Of a stretch of 64,000 nucleotides of DNA, positions 19,357-33,980 are shown piece after piece. Source of the stretch: Lysinibacter sp. HNR (lineage in GTDB: Bacteria > Actinomycetota > Actinomycetes > Actinomycetales > Microbacteriaceae); contig NZ_CP121684.1 of assembly GCF_029760935.1 (NCBI RefSeq), forward strand, positions 1,984,001 to 2,048,000, written 5' to 3'. Position numbers and translations under genes: made by a program. Each line of letters opens with the position of its first letter. Position 1 is the first letter of the stretch. The notes beneath the pieces were generated by a model. It made no database searches and was not told where the DNA came from. It saw nothing but the letters and a program-made list of their open reading frames with translations.

Positions 19357-21211
19357 CCGTATCCGCCTCCTCGTCAAGCTTATTGAGGATATCAGCACCG
19401 GGTGTCTCTACATCAACCGTCCGATCCGCAACTGTATCAGCATCCGTGCTCATAGCGTCATCGGTGTTCATATCCACAACAGCATCGACACCAGCACCGC
19501 TCACAGCATCGGCGCCAGCACCCGTATCTGCATCCACCTGTACAGCAGCCTCCGTTTCCGCCCTCAGAGCGGCATCAGCGGCATCAACTTCTCGAGCTAG
19601 CTCATCATCCATCACATCGAAAATGTCGATAATCTCAGGATTACCAAATTTTTCTTGGAGGGCTTCTTCCGCTATCTTTGCTCTCTTACGCCACCCGGCG
19701 GCCTCTTCTCCACGCCCCAGGTCCTGAAGCACCTCCGCATACGCCAGGTAAAGGTCGGGGCTATAGCTAAACGCTCGGTTAGGGTCAAGCTGAGGGATTT
19801 CTAGTTCCTCGAGAGCCCGTTCCGTCTGTCCTAGGTCTAACCGCGCTCCAGAAAGTGCGATCGCTATTGAAACCTGCTCCTCGGCAGGAAATTTTTTACG
19901 GTCGACGCTTGCACCCAACTCAAGCGCACGATCTGGACGCCCCATCCCCCGCTCACAATCGATCATCATTGCGAGGTGAGTGTCAGAACCAGAGATGCGT
20001 CGATAGGTTCGAAGTTCTCGAAGGGCAAGCGCAAAGTCCCCTATCCGGTAGGCCGTGATGGCAAGGGTCTCCCGCACAATTGCGATTCGACCCGCGCGAC
20101 GCGACGCTGAAATAGCGTGTTGATGCGCAAGCTCTGGGTCGCTGTCGATGAGACGCACCACCATGGCAAGATGTTTCGCGACCAGATCTGCGTTTTCCGA
20201 GGCAAGGGTTTTCAACTCGAAACGAGCCCCCTTGTTCAGTTCGTTAGGTTGCAGATCGGATGGAAGCTCAGGATCGTTGTGACGGACACGCACGCTTCTG
20301 AGGCCACGCGCAAGAATCTCTTCCTCAGTCAGCTCACGACGTTCTCCGCTAAATTGCGATCTGTTGTCATTATCTCCGTAGAGCTTACGCCCCTGCCCAC
20401 CGCGCCGTGGACGGCCAGGACGATCAATCCGACCTCCCCGTTCCCGGTGATACTTCTTACGGTTTTCATCAAAACTTTCTTGGGGGTTGGAGCTATCACG
20501 AAAGTTTCGTTTCTCTCCTTGCGCACCGTCATGCGCGCTATCATTATTCCACCGTGCCCCACCTTTATCCCGAAAATCCCTATTCGGCTTACCGCGATCA
20601 CGAGAATCCCTATTCGGCTTACCGCGATCACGAGAATCCCTATTCGGCTTACCGCGATCACGAGAATCCCTATTCGGCTTACCGCGATCACGAGAATCCC
20701 TATTCGGCTTACCGCGATCACGAGAATCCCTATTCGGCTTACCGCGATCACGAGAATCCCCGCCCCATCGAGGCTCACCTGCACCGCGAAATTCCTTATT
20801 CGATTTACCGCCATCATGCGCAGAGCCATCACGATCATAGGGTCTCCGGGCATTTTGCTGTGTCCCCTCGCCGTATCGTGGCCGTCCAGAACGCGCTGGT
20901 CTGCCACCCAGATAGGAGCCCTCACCCCGCGACGACCGCTCACCACGATAAGAACCCTCACCCCGCGACGACCGCTCACCACGATAGGAACCCTTGTTCC
21001 CTCGATGACTCGCATTATCAGTTTGGGAACCATACGAGCGATCTGAAGAAGAATACTTACGTGTGGTTCCGTCTCCTGATCTTTCAGCAAAGGGCTTCTT
21101 GTTACCGTTCGGGCGCTTTAACTGTCCGTACTTTTTATCAGTAGAAGAATCACGAGAGTTGCGTGAACGCTCAACTCTACCGTCCGGATCGTTCTGATCT
21201 TTTTCAGACAT
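19325..21211 (-). CDS. TPR-like protein with Arg/Gly-rich disordered N-terminus
   Basis: 628 residues from the ATG at 21211 (GAGGAG seven bases before). Residues 1 to about 310 are disordered and rich in Arg, Gly, Asp, Ser and Asn, including 12-residue GSYRGERSSRGE copies and six copies of DRGKPNRDSR. Residues about 325-520 are helical and TPR-like (GDFALALRELRTYRRISG; YSPDLYLAYAEVLQDLGRGEEAA). The C-terminal 110 residues are acidic, Asp/Ala-rich. TPR proteins with such basic tails occur before the HAD-tlyA block in related actinobacteria; the RG/RD repeats suggest RNA binding, perhaps at ribosomes, which is inference. The strand opposite the repeats is open in several frames because each unit is 30 bases. 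Confidence 0.8.
   Translation of the reverse strand: MSEKDQNDPDGRVERSRNSRDSSTDKKYGQLKRPNGNKKPFAERSGDGTTRKYSSSDRSYGSQTDNASHRGNKGSYRGERSSRGEGSYRGERSSRGEGSYLGGRPARSGRPRYGEGTQQNARRPYDRDGSAHDGGKSNKEFRGAGEPRWGGDSRDRGKPNRDSRDRGKPNRDSRDRGKPNRDSRDRGKPNRDSRDRGKPNRDSRDRGKPNRDFRDKGGARWNNDSAHDGAQGEKRNFRDSSNPQESFDENRKKYHRERGGRIDRPGRPRRGGQGRKLYGDNDNRSQFSGERRELTEEEILARGLRSVRVRHNDPELPSDLQPNELNKGARFELKTLASENADLVAKHLAMVVRLIDSDPELAHQHAISASRRAGRIAIVRETLAITAYRIGDFALALRELRTYRRISGSDTHLAMMIDCERGMGRPDRALELGASVDRKKFPAEEQVSIAIALSGARLDLGQTERALEELEIPQLDPNRAFSYSPDLYLAYAEVLQDLGRGEEAAGWRKRAKIAEEALQEKFGNPEIIDIFDVMDDELAREVDAADAALRAETEAAVQVDADTGAGADAVSGAGVDAVVDMNTDDAMSTDADTVADRTVDVETPGADILNKLDEEADTDGTLSPENHA
20581..20760 (-). 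repeat. Six perfect 30-bp tandem repeats (coding)
   Basis: Six identical head-to-tail 30-bp units fill 20581-20760 with no mismatch. Read on the minus strand in frame they encode DRGKPNRDSR repeated, the last unit passing into a DFR variant just outside. Since 30 is a multiple of three, unit gain or loss keeps the frame. Sequence identity down to synonymous positions shows recent expansion or ongoing homogenisation. Confidence 0.97.
20911..20982 (-). repeat. Two 36-bp tandem repeats (coding)
   Basis: Units 20911-20946 and 20947-20982 differ at two positions; a third partial unit starts at 20983. On the minus strand they encode the GSYRGERSSRGE motif of the TPR-like protein's disordered region. 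Confidence 0.9.
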
Positions 21212-21376
21212 TATTTCTCCTCGTGCTTCTGGCACATCGCTAGCTGATACGCACCTACAATACGATGTGCAACAGTGTCATTCTTCTACTATGGACTTAT
21301 AAGCGTTCAATATACACACGCCTCCTGAACGCAACATTTCAAACATGGTACTTCAGAACACTGTGGTTAAAGCAGA

Positions 21377-21422
21377 AGAGGGAAGATAAAGAAAAATAGC
21401 TGTCTTTCTTTATCTTCCCTCT
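21377..21422 (-). terminator. rRNA operon terminator hairpin
   Basis: Arms 21377-21394 and 21405-21422 form a perfect 18-bp stem (AGAGGGAAGATAAAGAAA with its complement) with a 10-base loop, about 15 bases beyond the 5S gene in the direction of rRNA transcription. The minus-strand T-tract after it is weak (TTCTGCTTT). It can also stop plus-strand transcription, where a TTTTA follows. Confidence 0.8.
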
Positions 21423-21436
21423 TTTATATAGTTTTT

Positions 21437-21554
21437 GTTCGGCGGTGTCCTACTCTCCCACACGGTCCCCCGTGCAGTACCATCGGCGCTGTGAGCCTTA
21501 GCTTCCGGGTTCGGAATGTCACCGGGCGTTTCCCTCACGCTATAACCACCGAAA
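21437..21554 (-). rRNA. rrf: 5S ribosomal RNA
   Basis: About 118 bases. Read on the minus strand it begins GTTTCGGTGGTTATAGCG and ends GGACACCGCCGAAC, the complementary ends of the 5S helix I, with CCCGGTGACATTCCG and the GAAGCTAAG loop region in between. It is the last gene of the 16S-23S-5S operon. Ends are placed by the helix and may shift by one or two bases. Confidence 0.95.
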
Positions 21555-21774
21555 CACTCGTGATACAACCAACCACCCACACCCCCACACACAAGGAAGA
21601 GGGGCGGGTTCTGGAGTAATCAACAACATGTTCCAATCACACATTATTTACTTACATCAGTTCTTGATCGTCTATCAAGAACCACAAAGTGGACGCACAC
21701 AACACACAACAATAACTGTCTTACACAACCCCACCACCACCATAAAATACAGGCGGGGTGAGTAAAGAATTTTT
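21555..21774 (-). other. 23S-5S internal transcribed spacer
   Basis: About 220 bases without a tRNA. It holds a perfect hairpin at 21660-21682 (GTTCTTGAT, loop CGTCT, ATCAAGAAC), which could be a processing or pausing structure. The rest is A/C-rich on the plus strand like the other rRNA spacers of this operon. Confidence 0.75.
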
Positions 21775-26996
<5,222 letters not shown>

Positions 26997-27425
26997 ATAA
27001 AAAGCAACAACCCCACCACCCACACAAGTGAACAGCACAGCTGCGCTAAACATAAAACAACACCACACACCCCCACAACAGCGAAAGCATGCAGCATCAC
27101 GAGTTCAAAACTGACACACAAATCAAAAACTGACTTGCATAATCAAATAAATAAACCAAAAAGTCCCCACAACACACACCACAACCAACCACAACGATCA
27201 GCCACAGCACATGCCACAGAAACCAAAAAATTGGCATATAACATTAGTGCACACTATTGAGTTCTCAAAGACCAGACACACCACAACCAACAAGCCACCA
27301 CACAAGCAACCCACCAGAAACGGCACACACCCACCAACAAAACAACCCCCACACAAGAGAGCATCCCACTAGCAAGCAAGAACCCCGTACAAGCCACAAC
27401 ACAACATCACGACCCCGGGGTACTT
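26997..27425 (-). other. rRNA leader region
   Basis: About 430 bases between the candidate promoter and 16S. The plus strand is strongly A/C-rich, so the transcript is G/U-rich. At 27249-27270 lies the conserved element (on minus CTTTGAGAACTCAATAGTGTGC) known from actinobacterial rRNA leaders, where it belongs to the antitermination/processing region. No gene is seen. Confidence 0.7.
27249..27270 (-). promoter_or_regulatory. Conserved rRNA leader element (boxA-like/processing)
   Basis: On the minus strand CTTTGAGAACTCAATAGTGTGC, about 255 bases before 16S. A close variant lies in the 16S-23S spacer (25155-25175). Pairs of this element are typical of actinobacterial rRNA operons and are thought to support antitermination or form processing stems. 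Confidence 0.6.
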
Positions 27426-27454
27426 CGAATACACTACGCCCAAACCCCACCCAA
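27426..27454 (-). promoter_or_regulatory. Candidate rRNA promoter
   Basis: On the minus strand TTGGGT (27449-27454) and TATTCG (27426-27431) are 17 bases apart, a weak but plausible -35/-10 pair. A GTACCCCGGGGT palindrome follows the -10. Other AT-rich sites further upstream (27700-27780) could serve instead, so this is a proposal. Confidence 0.25.
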
Positions 27455-27461
27455 CACAAAT

Positions 27462-27502
27462 CCCCACCACCCACCCACCCACCACACACCCCAAAAACCC
27501 CC
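27462..27502 (-). other. G-quadruplex motif upstream of rRNA promoter region
   Basis: The minus (non-template) strand reads GGGGG-T5-GGGG-TGTGTGGT-GGG-T-GGG-T-GGG-TGGT-GGGG. The last four runs have loops of one, one and four bases, the pattern expected for a very stable quadruplex. It lies in front of the candidate -35 box at 27449. Seen directly; the role is inferred. Confidence 0.75.
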
Positions 27503-27867
27503 AAAAAACAACACAAAACCCACCACAAACACCACCACCACAAACACACCCCGGGCGTGTCGCACACCACCACACCACCAACAACACAACACCCCAAAAC
27601 ACCCCAAAACACGAACGGCAAGGACCAGCACCCAATCTCTCCTGAGACCCGGCCCACCGACGAAAGAGCGCCACACAAAACGCTAGGAAACTCGTGTGAA
27701 TAAGGAACAATCACCCCGATATTACCTTGTCCAATTTTCACAAAATTGATATTTTTAATTTAGTTCAATAAACATATTGACATCCCCTCTCCCCCTGAAA
27801 GTCAATAAAAATCAACTAAATCCACACACTGGGTCTCAAAAATCAACTAACGAAAGAAACGAAATTA
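27503..27867. other. Divergent intergenic region, rRNA operon / carbonic anhydrase
   Basis: About 365 bases. 27503-27640 is extremely A/C-rich on plus with further C4 runs. From 27660 it becomes AT-rich; TTGACA at 27777-27782 on plus is a likely -35 box for the carbonic anhydrase gene, although the -10 is not clear. An upstream rRNA promoter could also lie here on the minus strand. Frames open in the C/A tract encode only low-complexity His/Pro/Thr peptides and are not genes. Confidence 0.55.
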
Positions 27868-28674
27868 ATGAGATTAAAACTAACCCCGTTGATCGCGATT
27901 ACTGCACTTTCTCTGGTCGTCAGCGGATGCACGGGCACCCCCGATTCACCGGACAGCACCCCTTCTGCAACAGACCACGCAGATGAGTGGTCCTATGTCG
28001 GAGCCACCGGACCCGATCACTGGGGGAATATCCACGGCGAATGTGCAATCACACACGACAGCACCCAATCTCCCATTGATATAACAGAAGAAAACCTTGT
28101 TGCCGGCGACTCCCTCTCCGCTCCAATATTTAACTATTCACCCAGTTCTTTTCGTGTCGAAAACAACGGACACACTATTCAAGCTGCACCTCATGATCTG
28201 AAGCAAAACTCCATCACGCTAGACGGCGACACGTTTTACCTCCAGCAATTTCACCTGCACAATCCCGGAGAGCACACACTAGACGGTGTCCAACCGGATA
28301 TGGAGCTACACCTGGTGCACACAAACGCTCAAAACAAAATAGCCGTTGTTGGAGTGATGCTCAACGGGGGTGCAGAAAATGCAGCTTTGGAAGAGTTGTT
28401 TACCACTATGCCCACAAGCACAACTTCCAAGGGTGACGAAATAGAGCTTGTTCACCCGATCGATCCCAACGATCTGCTCCCCAGCGACAGACGCATCGCC
28501 CGCTACACAGGGTCACTCACCACCCCTCCGTGCACCGAGGGAATCCTGTGGAACGTCTTTAAGGCCGCTGGCGAGGTATCAGCAGAACAAATCGATGCTT
28601 TTGCAGCGATTTTCCCCGATAACCATCGCCCGGTACAGCCACTCAACGACCGTCAGGTAACCAAAGTTGAGTAG
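27868..28674 (+). CDS. Alpha-class carbonic anhydrase, lipoprotein
   Basis: 268 residues. The N-terminus is a lipoprotein signal: a short basic start, a hydrophobic stretch, and the lipobox VVSGC with Cys21. The mature part is an alpha-carbonic anhydrase: QSPIDI at 67-72, QFHLHNPGEHT with zinc ligands His129 and His131, ELHLVH with His148, and GSLTTPPCTEG with the gatekeeper Thr. It hydrates CO2 to bicarbonate on the outer face of the membrane, perhaps helping CO2 capture or pH control. It stands alone, between the rRNA operon and a PP2C gene, and shares a bidirectional hairpin terminator with the latter. Confidence 0.95.
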   Translation: MRLKLTPLIAITALSLVVSGCTGTPDSPDSTPSATDHADEWSYVGATGPDHWGNIHGECAITHDSTQSPIDITEENLVAGDSLSAPIFNYSPSSFRVENNGHTIQAAPHDLKQNSITLDGDTFYLQQFHLHNPGEHTLDGVQPDMELHLVHTNAQNKIAVVGVMLNGGAENAALEELFTTMPTSTTSKGDEIELVHPIDPNDLLPSDRRIARYTGSLTTPPCTEGILWNVFKAAGEVSAEQIDAFAAIFPDNHRPVQPLNDRQVTKVE

Positions 28675-28739
28675 GGAATAGAAGCCAGCACCAAAAGAGC
28701 CTTAGCGCTCATAGCCGGTACGGTAAGAACTCCCCGAAA

Positions 28740-28780
28740 AAGGCTCCTGCCCTGGTACGCAATAACAGGGCAGGAGCCTT
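28740..28780. terminator. Bidirectional hairpin terminator
   Basis: Perfect 15-bp stem: AAGGCTCCTGCCCTG at 28740-28754 pairs with 28766-28780 across an 11-base loop. It lies between the convergent carbonic anhydrase and PP2C genes. A short A-run at 28737-28741 gives a U-tract in the minus-strand direction. Confidence 0.85.
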
Positions 28781-28781
28781 G

Positions 28782-29606
28782 CTATAGAATTATCGGTTGC
28801 GTGTAAACATCATCGTTAACATACTCAGCAGATACCACATCAATCACAACAATCGATATGTTATCGCGTCCGCTATTAGCGAGTGCCTGGTCGAGAAGGG
28901 TATTTGCTACCTCTTCGGGAGACTGATCAGCACCGAGAAAGTGTTCAATTCCGTGATCGGTAAGTTCCTTGGTAAGTCCATCCGAACAAATCAAAAGGCG
29001 CTGCCCGGCAACAAGAGCAAGCTTTATGTAATCAGGAATGGGCGCTTCGTTAAATCCAACCGCTCTCGTAATCACGTTGCTGTGCGGATGGGTTTCAGCT
29101 TCATGTAGGCTGATTGCACCCGTGTCTATCAGGTGCTGCACAACCGAGTGGTCAGTAGTGATTTGACTGAGGGCACCCTCGAAGTACTGATAAACGCGAG
29201 AGTCACCAATATTAAAACAGTCCCAGACAAGCGAATTCTCGTGCGTGGCAAGCACTACCCCGGTAACGGTGGTACCCGTTCCGAGATCGCTGTCTCCCGC
29301 GTTTATCTCGATGTCTTCCACCGCCTGTTCCAAAGCGGAATTAATCTCGTCCCGTGTAACCGTGGTTGAACCAGAGAATTCGCCCAGCCGCCGCACAACC
29401 GCTGCACTAGCGATATCACCCGCCGAGTGTCCCCCCATGCCATCCGCAACAGCAAAAACCGGGGGTACAGTGACGTAGCTATCCTCGTTGATCTCACGTC
29501 GGTGTCCCACATCAGTCACCGCGCACCAACTGAGGGTTACCTCTCGGGGGTTAAGATCGGGCGCGTCTACCTGAAAGTTAGTCTGGCCGATGCCTACCTC
29601 GGTCAT
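28782..29606 (-). CDS. PP2C-type serine/threonine protein phosphatase
   Basis: 274 residues with the complete PP2C metal-binding set: DVGHRREINEDS, VADGMGGHSAGDIAS, GDSRVYQY, LICSDGLTKEL and GRDNISIVVID (the last Asp being a metal ligand). It removes phosphate from Ser/Thr of target proteins in the cytoplasm; no membrane segment follows, unlike PstP of many actinobacteria. Genes usual for the phosphosignalling cluster (FHA proteins, PknA/B, RodA) are not adjacent, so its partner kinase is elsewhere. It ends at the shared hairpin. Confidence 0.93.
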   Translation of the reverse strand: MTEVGIGQTNFQVDAPDLNPREVTLSWCAVTDVGHRREINEDSYVTVPPVFAVADGMGGHSAGDIASAAVVRRLGEFSGSTTVTRDEINSALEQAVEDIEINAGDSDLGTGTTVTGVVLATHENSLVWDCFNIGDSRVYQYFEGALSQITTDHSVVQHLIDTGAISLHEAETHPHSNVITRAVGFNEAPIPDYIKLALVAGQRLLICSDGLTKELTDHGIEHFLGADQSPEEVANTLLDQALANSGRDNISIVVIDVVSAEYVNDDVYTQPIIL

Positions 29607-29726
29607 AGGGTTGTCTTTCGCACATCACGAGCTTAGTCGCTTATTGTACCTAAAATCACTTTTTCGCAGGGTGTTGTCCACAAGTTGCCTGCCAGAAGGG
29701 AGAAATCACCTCTGTGAAAAGGACTC

Positions 29727-30239
29727 TTATCGGAACGCTAAATATCCCTGATTAGGAACCCCCGTGAATCGCACCCGATCCGCGAGTATAGAGTGAGACC
29801 AACCTGGAGCGGGCACCGCTGCTGCGTTCCAGCGGGATTTATCAACAGAAATAATAATCAGCCAAATGAAAGGTAGCAAAGCGGCCAAAATGGTAAAACC
29901 CACCGGAGACTTCCCAAGTTTAAGATTGATCCGATAGTAGCTCATGACGACGAAGACGGCCAGCACCAGGCTTCCTCCAAACGGCACAAAGCCGATAAAC
30001 CACCACCACGGATTAATATCACCCAACTTGAGCATGATCATGGTGTTATAGATAGGCACCCAGGCACGCCACTTTCCATCTACACCGGCCTTGGTGAAGA
30101 GAAGCGCCGTAAAGATCGCGGTGATTATGTAGAAGGCAAAAGCCAAAATCAGGATTACCAAGAAGAAGCTTGCAAATAATGCAAATATCCCCCAGGTTTC
30201 TGCTCTTGAGAACGTTGGAGAGTCGTAGAGAGTAAACAC
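29727..30239 (-). CDS. DUF5684-like membrane protein
   Basis: 170 residues from the GTG at 30239 (AAAGG seven bases before). About four membrane helices; the signature AGVDGKWRAWVPIYN followed by KLGDINPWWW matches the DUF5684 family, for which I know no function. The frame is open further upstream to 30314, but that part has no ribosome binding site. 120 bases upstream on the same strand of the PP2C gene; the C-terminal tail after the last helix is polar. Confidence 0.75.
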   Translation of the reverse strand: MFTLYDSPTFSRAETWGIFALFASFFLVILILAFAFYIITAIFTALLFTKAGVDGKWRAWVPIYNTMIMLKLGDINPWWWFIGFVPFGGSLVLAVFVVMSYYRINLKLGKSPVGFTILAALLPFIWLIIISVDKSRWNAAAVPAPGWSHSILADRVRFTGVPNQGYLAFR

Positions 30240-30399
30240 GGCATACCTTTCGTAAACATCACAGCGATAATAAAACAGATAGGTTAATAGAGTAGCCCGA
30301 AATATTCTAACCACGAAAAGAAAAAATCAACTTTACGCGCGACCAGAAAGCCAGAATCTCACTGTTCTCCGCTGGCCACAGAATTTTCGGAAGTATCTA

Positions 30400-31158
30400 C
30401 TACTGTCGATGAGTAATGAATTGCAGGGTATAGGGGTCGAGCAGGGACACCTCATGTCCTACACCGTTCAAGCCCGCAATCAGATCCTGCGGCTGAGAAA
30501 AAACCTCACCTAATTGGACAATAGACCGAACGATTTCGCCCTTACCCCTCTTATTAAAGTGATTAAGCGCCCGGAGTGAGCCATCAGAACCCCGCGTAAC
30601 CACTGTCAGGGACAACACACCATCCCGCCGTGGGAGGGGAGCTAAAGTAGTGTAACCTCCCGAACGCAGATCCAAAATCATGCCCTCCATATCATCAAAA
30701 ACTTTGGCACTTTCAGCACGCCAAAGGTTTTTTAACGGGCGTCCACGCCCGAATACGGAAGAGTTATGGGATAGACGATAAGCGGGAATATGGTCATTTG
30801 CAGTGATGATTCCAAAAAGGGCGGATTGAATAAGCACGTGAGAGTCTAGAAATTGACGCTGTTGTGGACTCAGAGTAGAGACACCGATAGCGTCAAACAG
30901 AACACCCGTATAACGCTCAATGGCTGGCATCGTGGGAGAGGTCAGCAGGTCACGATTACGCTGCACCTCACTCCCCTGTTTGGGGCCAAGCTTGAGCACC
31001 CTCAAGCTTTCAGGATGGTCTTCTGCAAGAACAGTTACAGCTTCAAGAACCTGTTTTCGGAGGTGGGTTAGGCGGGGGAAGGAAAGCTCCTCAATAGAGA
31101 GCGAACTCGCCGTCCCCCCGCTCACCTTCGTTTCAGAGGGTGGCAGAATTATTTTCAT
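30400..31158 (-). CDS. yaaA: YaaA/DUF328 family peroxide stress protein
   Basis: 252 residues starting MKIILPPSETK, the family hallmark, with LFDAIG and SALFGIITANDHIPAYRLS in the middle. The E. coli protein lowers intracellular iron during peroxide stress and binds DNA; activity in this organism is untested. In actinobacteria it often lies next to the ATP synthase operon, as here (61 bases after atpC on the same strand), but shared transcription is unclear. Confidence 0.88.
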   Translation of the reverse strand: MKIILPPSETKVSGGTASSLSIEELSFPRLTHLRKQVLEAVTVLAEDHPESLRVLKLGPKQGSEVQRNRDLLTSPTMPAIERYTGVLFDAIGVSTLSPQQRQFLDSHVLIQSALFGIITANDHIPAYRLSHNSSVFGRGRPLKNLWRAESAKVFDDMEGMILDLRSGGYTTLAPLPRRDGVLSLTVVTRGSDGSLRALNHFNKRGKGEIVRSIVQLGEVFSQPQDLIAGLNGVGHEVSLLDPYTLQFITHRQ

Positions 31159-31219
31159 TGATTACTCAAGACAGAATAAGAATTCAGCCGGTCATACAAT
31201 ATGTATAGGGATAGTTGCA

Positions 31220-31486
31220 CTAGGCGCTAATCACGGCGCGCCCCGCAACAACCTGCACAATATTGCTATCAACAGACAGAAACCCGTCAGCCGCATCGAC
31301 GGTCACCAGACTTCCGTCGGCAGCTGTCACCCGAACCTCTCCACTCGCCAAGATCGCAAGTATCGGTTCGTGACCGACAAGAATGCCGATCTCTCCCTCG
31401 ACTGTCTTTGCAATGATCTGACGCGCTTCACCGGTCCATACCTCACGGTCTGCCGAGACAACGCTCACGGTCAGGAGCGATGACAT
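31220..31486 (-). CDS. atpC: ATP synthase F1 epsilon subunit
   Basis: 88 residues from the ATG at 31486 (two bases after the atpD stop). The beta-sandwich domain is seen (LTVSVVSADREVWTGEARQI, then VGHEPILAILASGEVRV), but the C-terminal helical hairpin of the longer E. coli subunit is missing, as usual for short actinobacterial epsilons. It links the rotor to F1 and can limit ATP hydrolysis. Last gene of the atp operon. Confidence 0.96.
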   Translation of the reverse strand: MSSLLTVSVVSADREVWTGEARQIIAKTVEGEIGILVGHEPILAILASGEVRVTAADGSLVTVDAADGFLSVDSNIVQVVAGRAVISA

Positions 31487-31488
31487 GT

Positions 31489-33877
<2,389 letters not shown>

Positions 33878-33980
33878 ATCTCTCCTGTAGTTCTTATCTA
33901 TTCACTTCTCACGCCCGTTGTGTGTTTGTTTGAGGCTCTGCTGCCCAACCCTACGGAGGACCACCAGAACCCTCACACAG

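Noticed and set aside
20581-20760. Tandem repeats considered as a CRISPR array
   Set aside because: Units are directly adjacent with no spacers and are in frame within a gene.
20117-21144. Several long plus-strand open frames over the repeat region
   Set aside because: The 30-bp units keep all frames open; the peptides are simple repeats without a ribosome binding site, antisense to the TPR-like gene.
27257-27741. Open frames of up to 158 codons in the A/C-rich rRNA leader
   Set aside because: They are low-complexity products of base skew, present on both strands, with no start signal.
29674-29682. TTGTCCACA, an actinobacterial DnaA-box match upstream of the PP2C gene
   Set aside because: A single 9-mer match is expected by chance and no cluster is seen, so it is not an origin.
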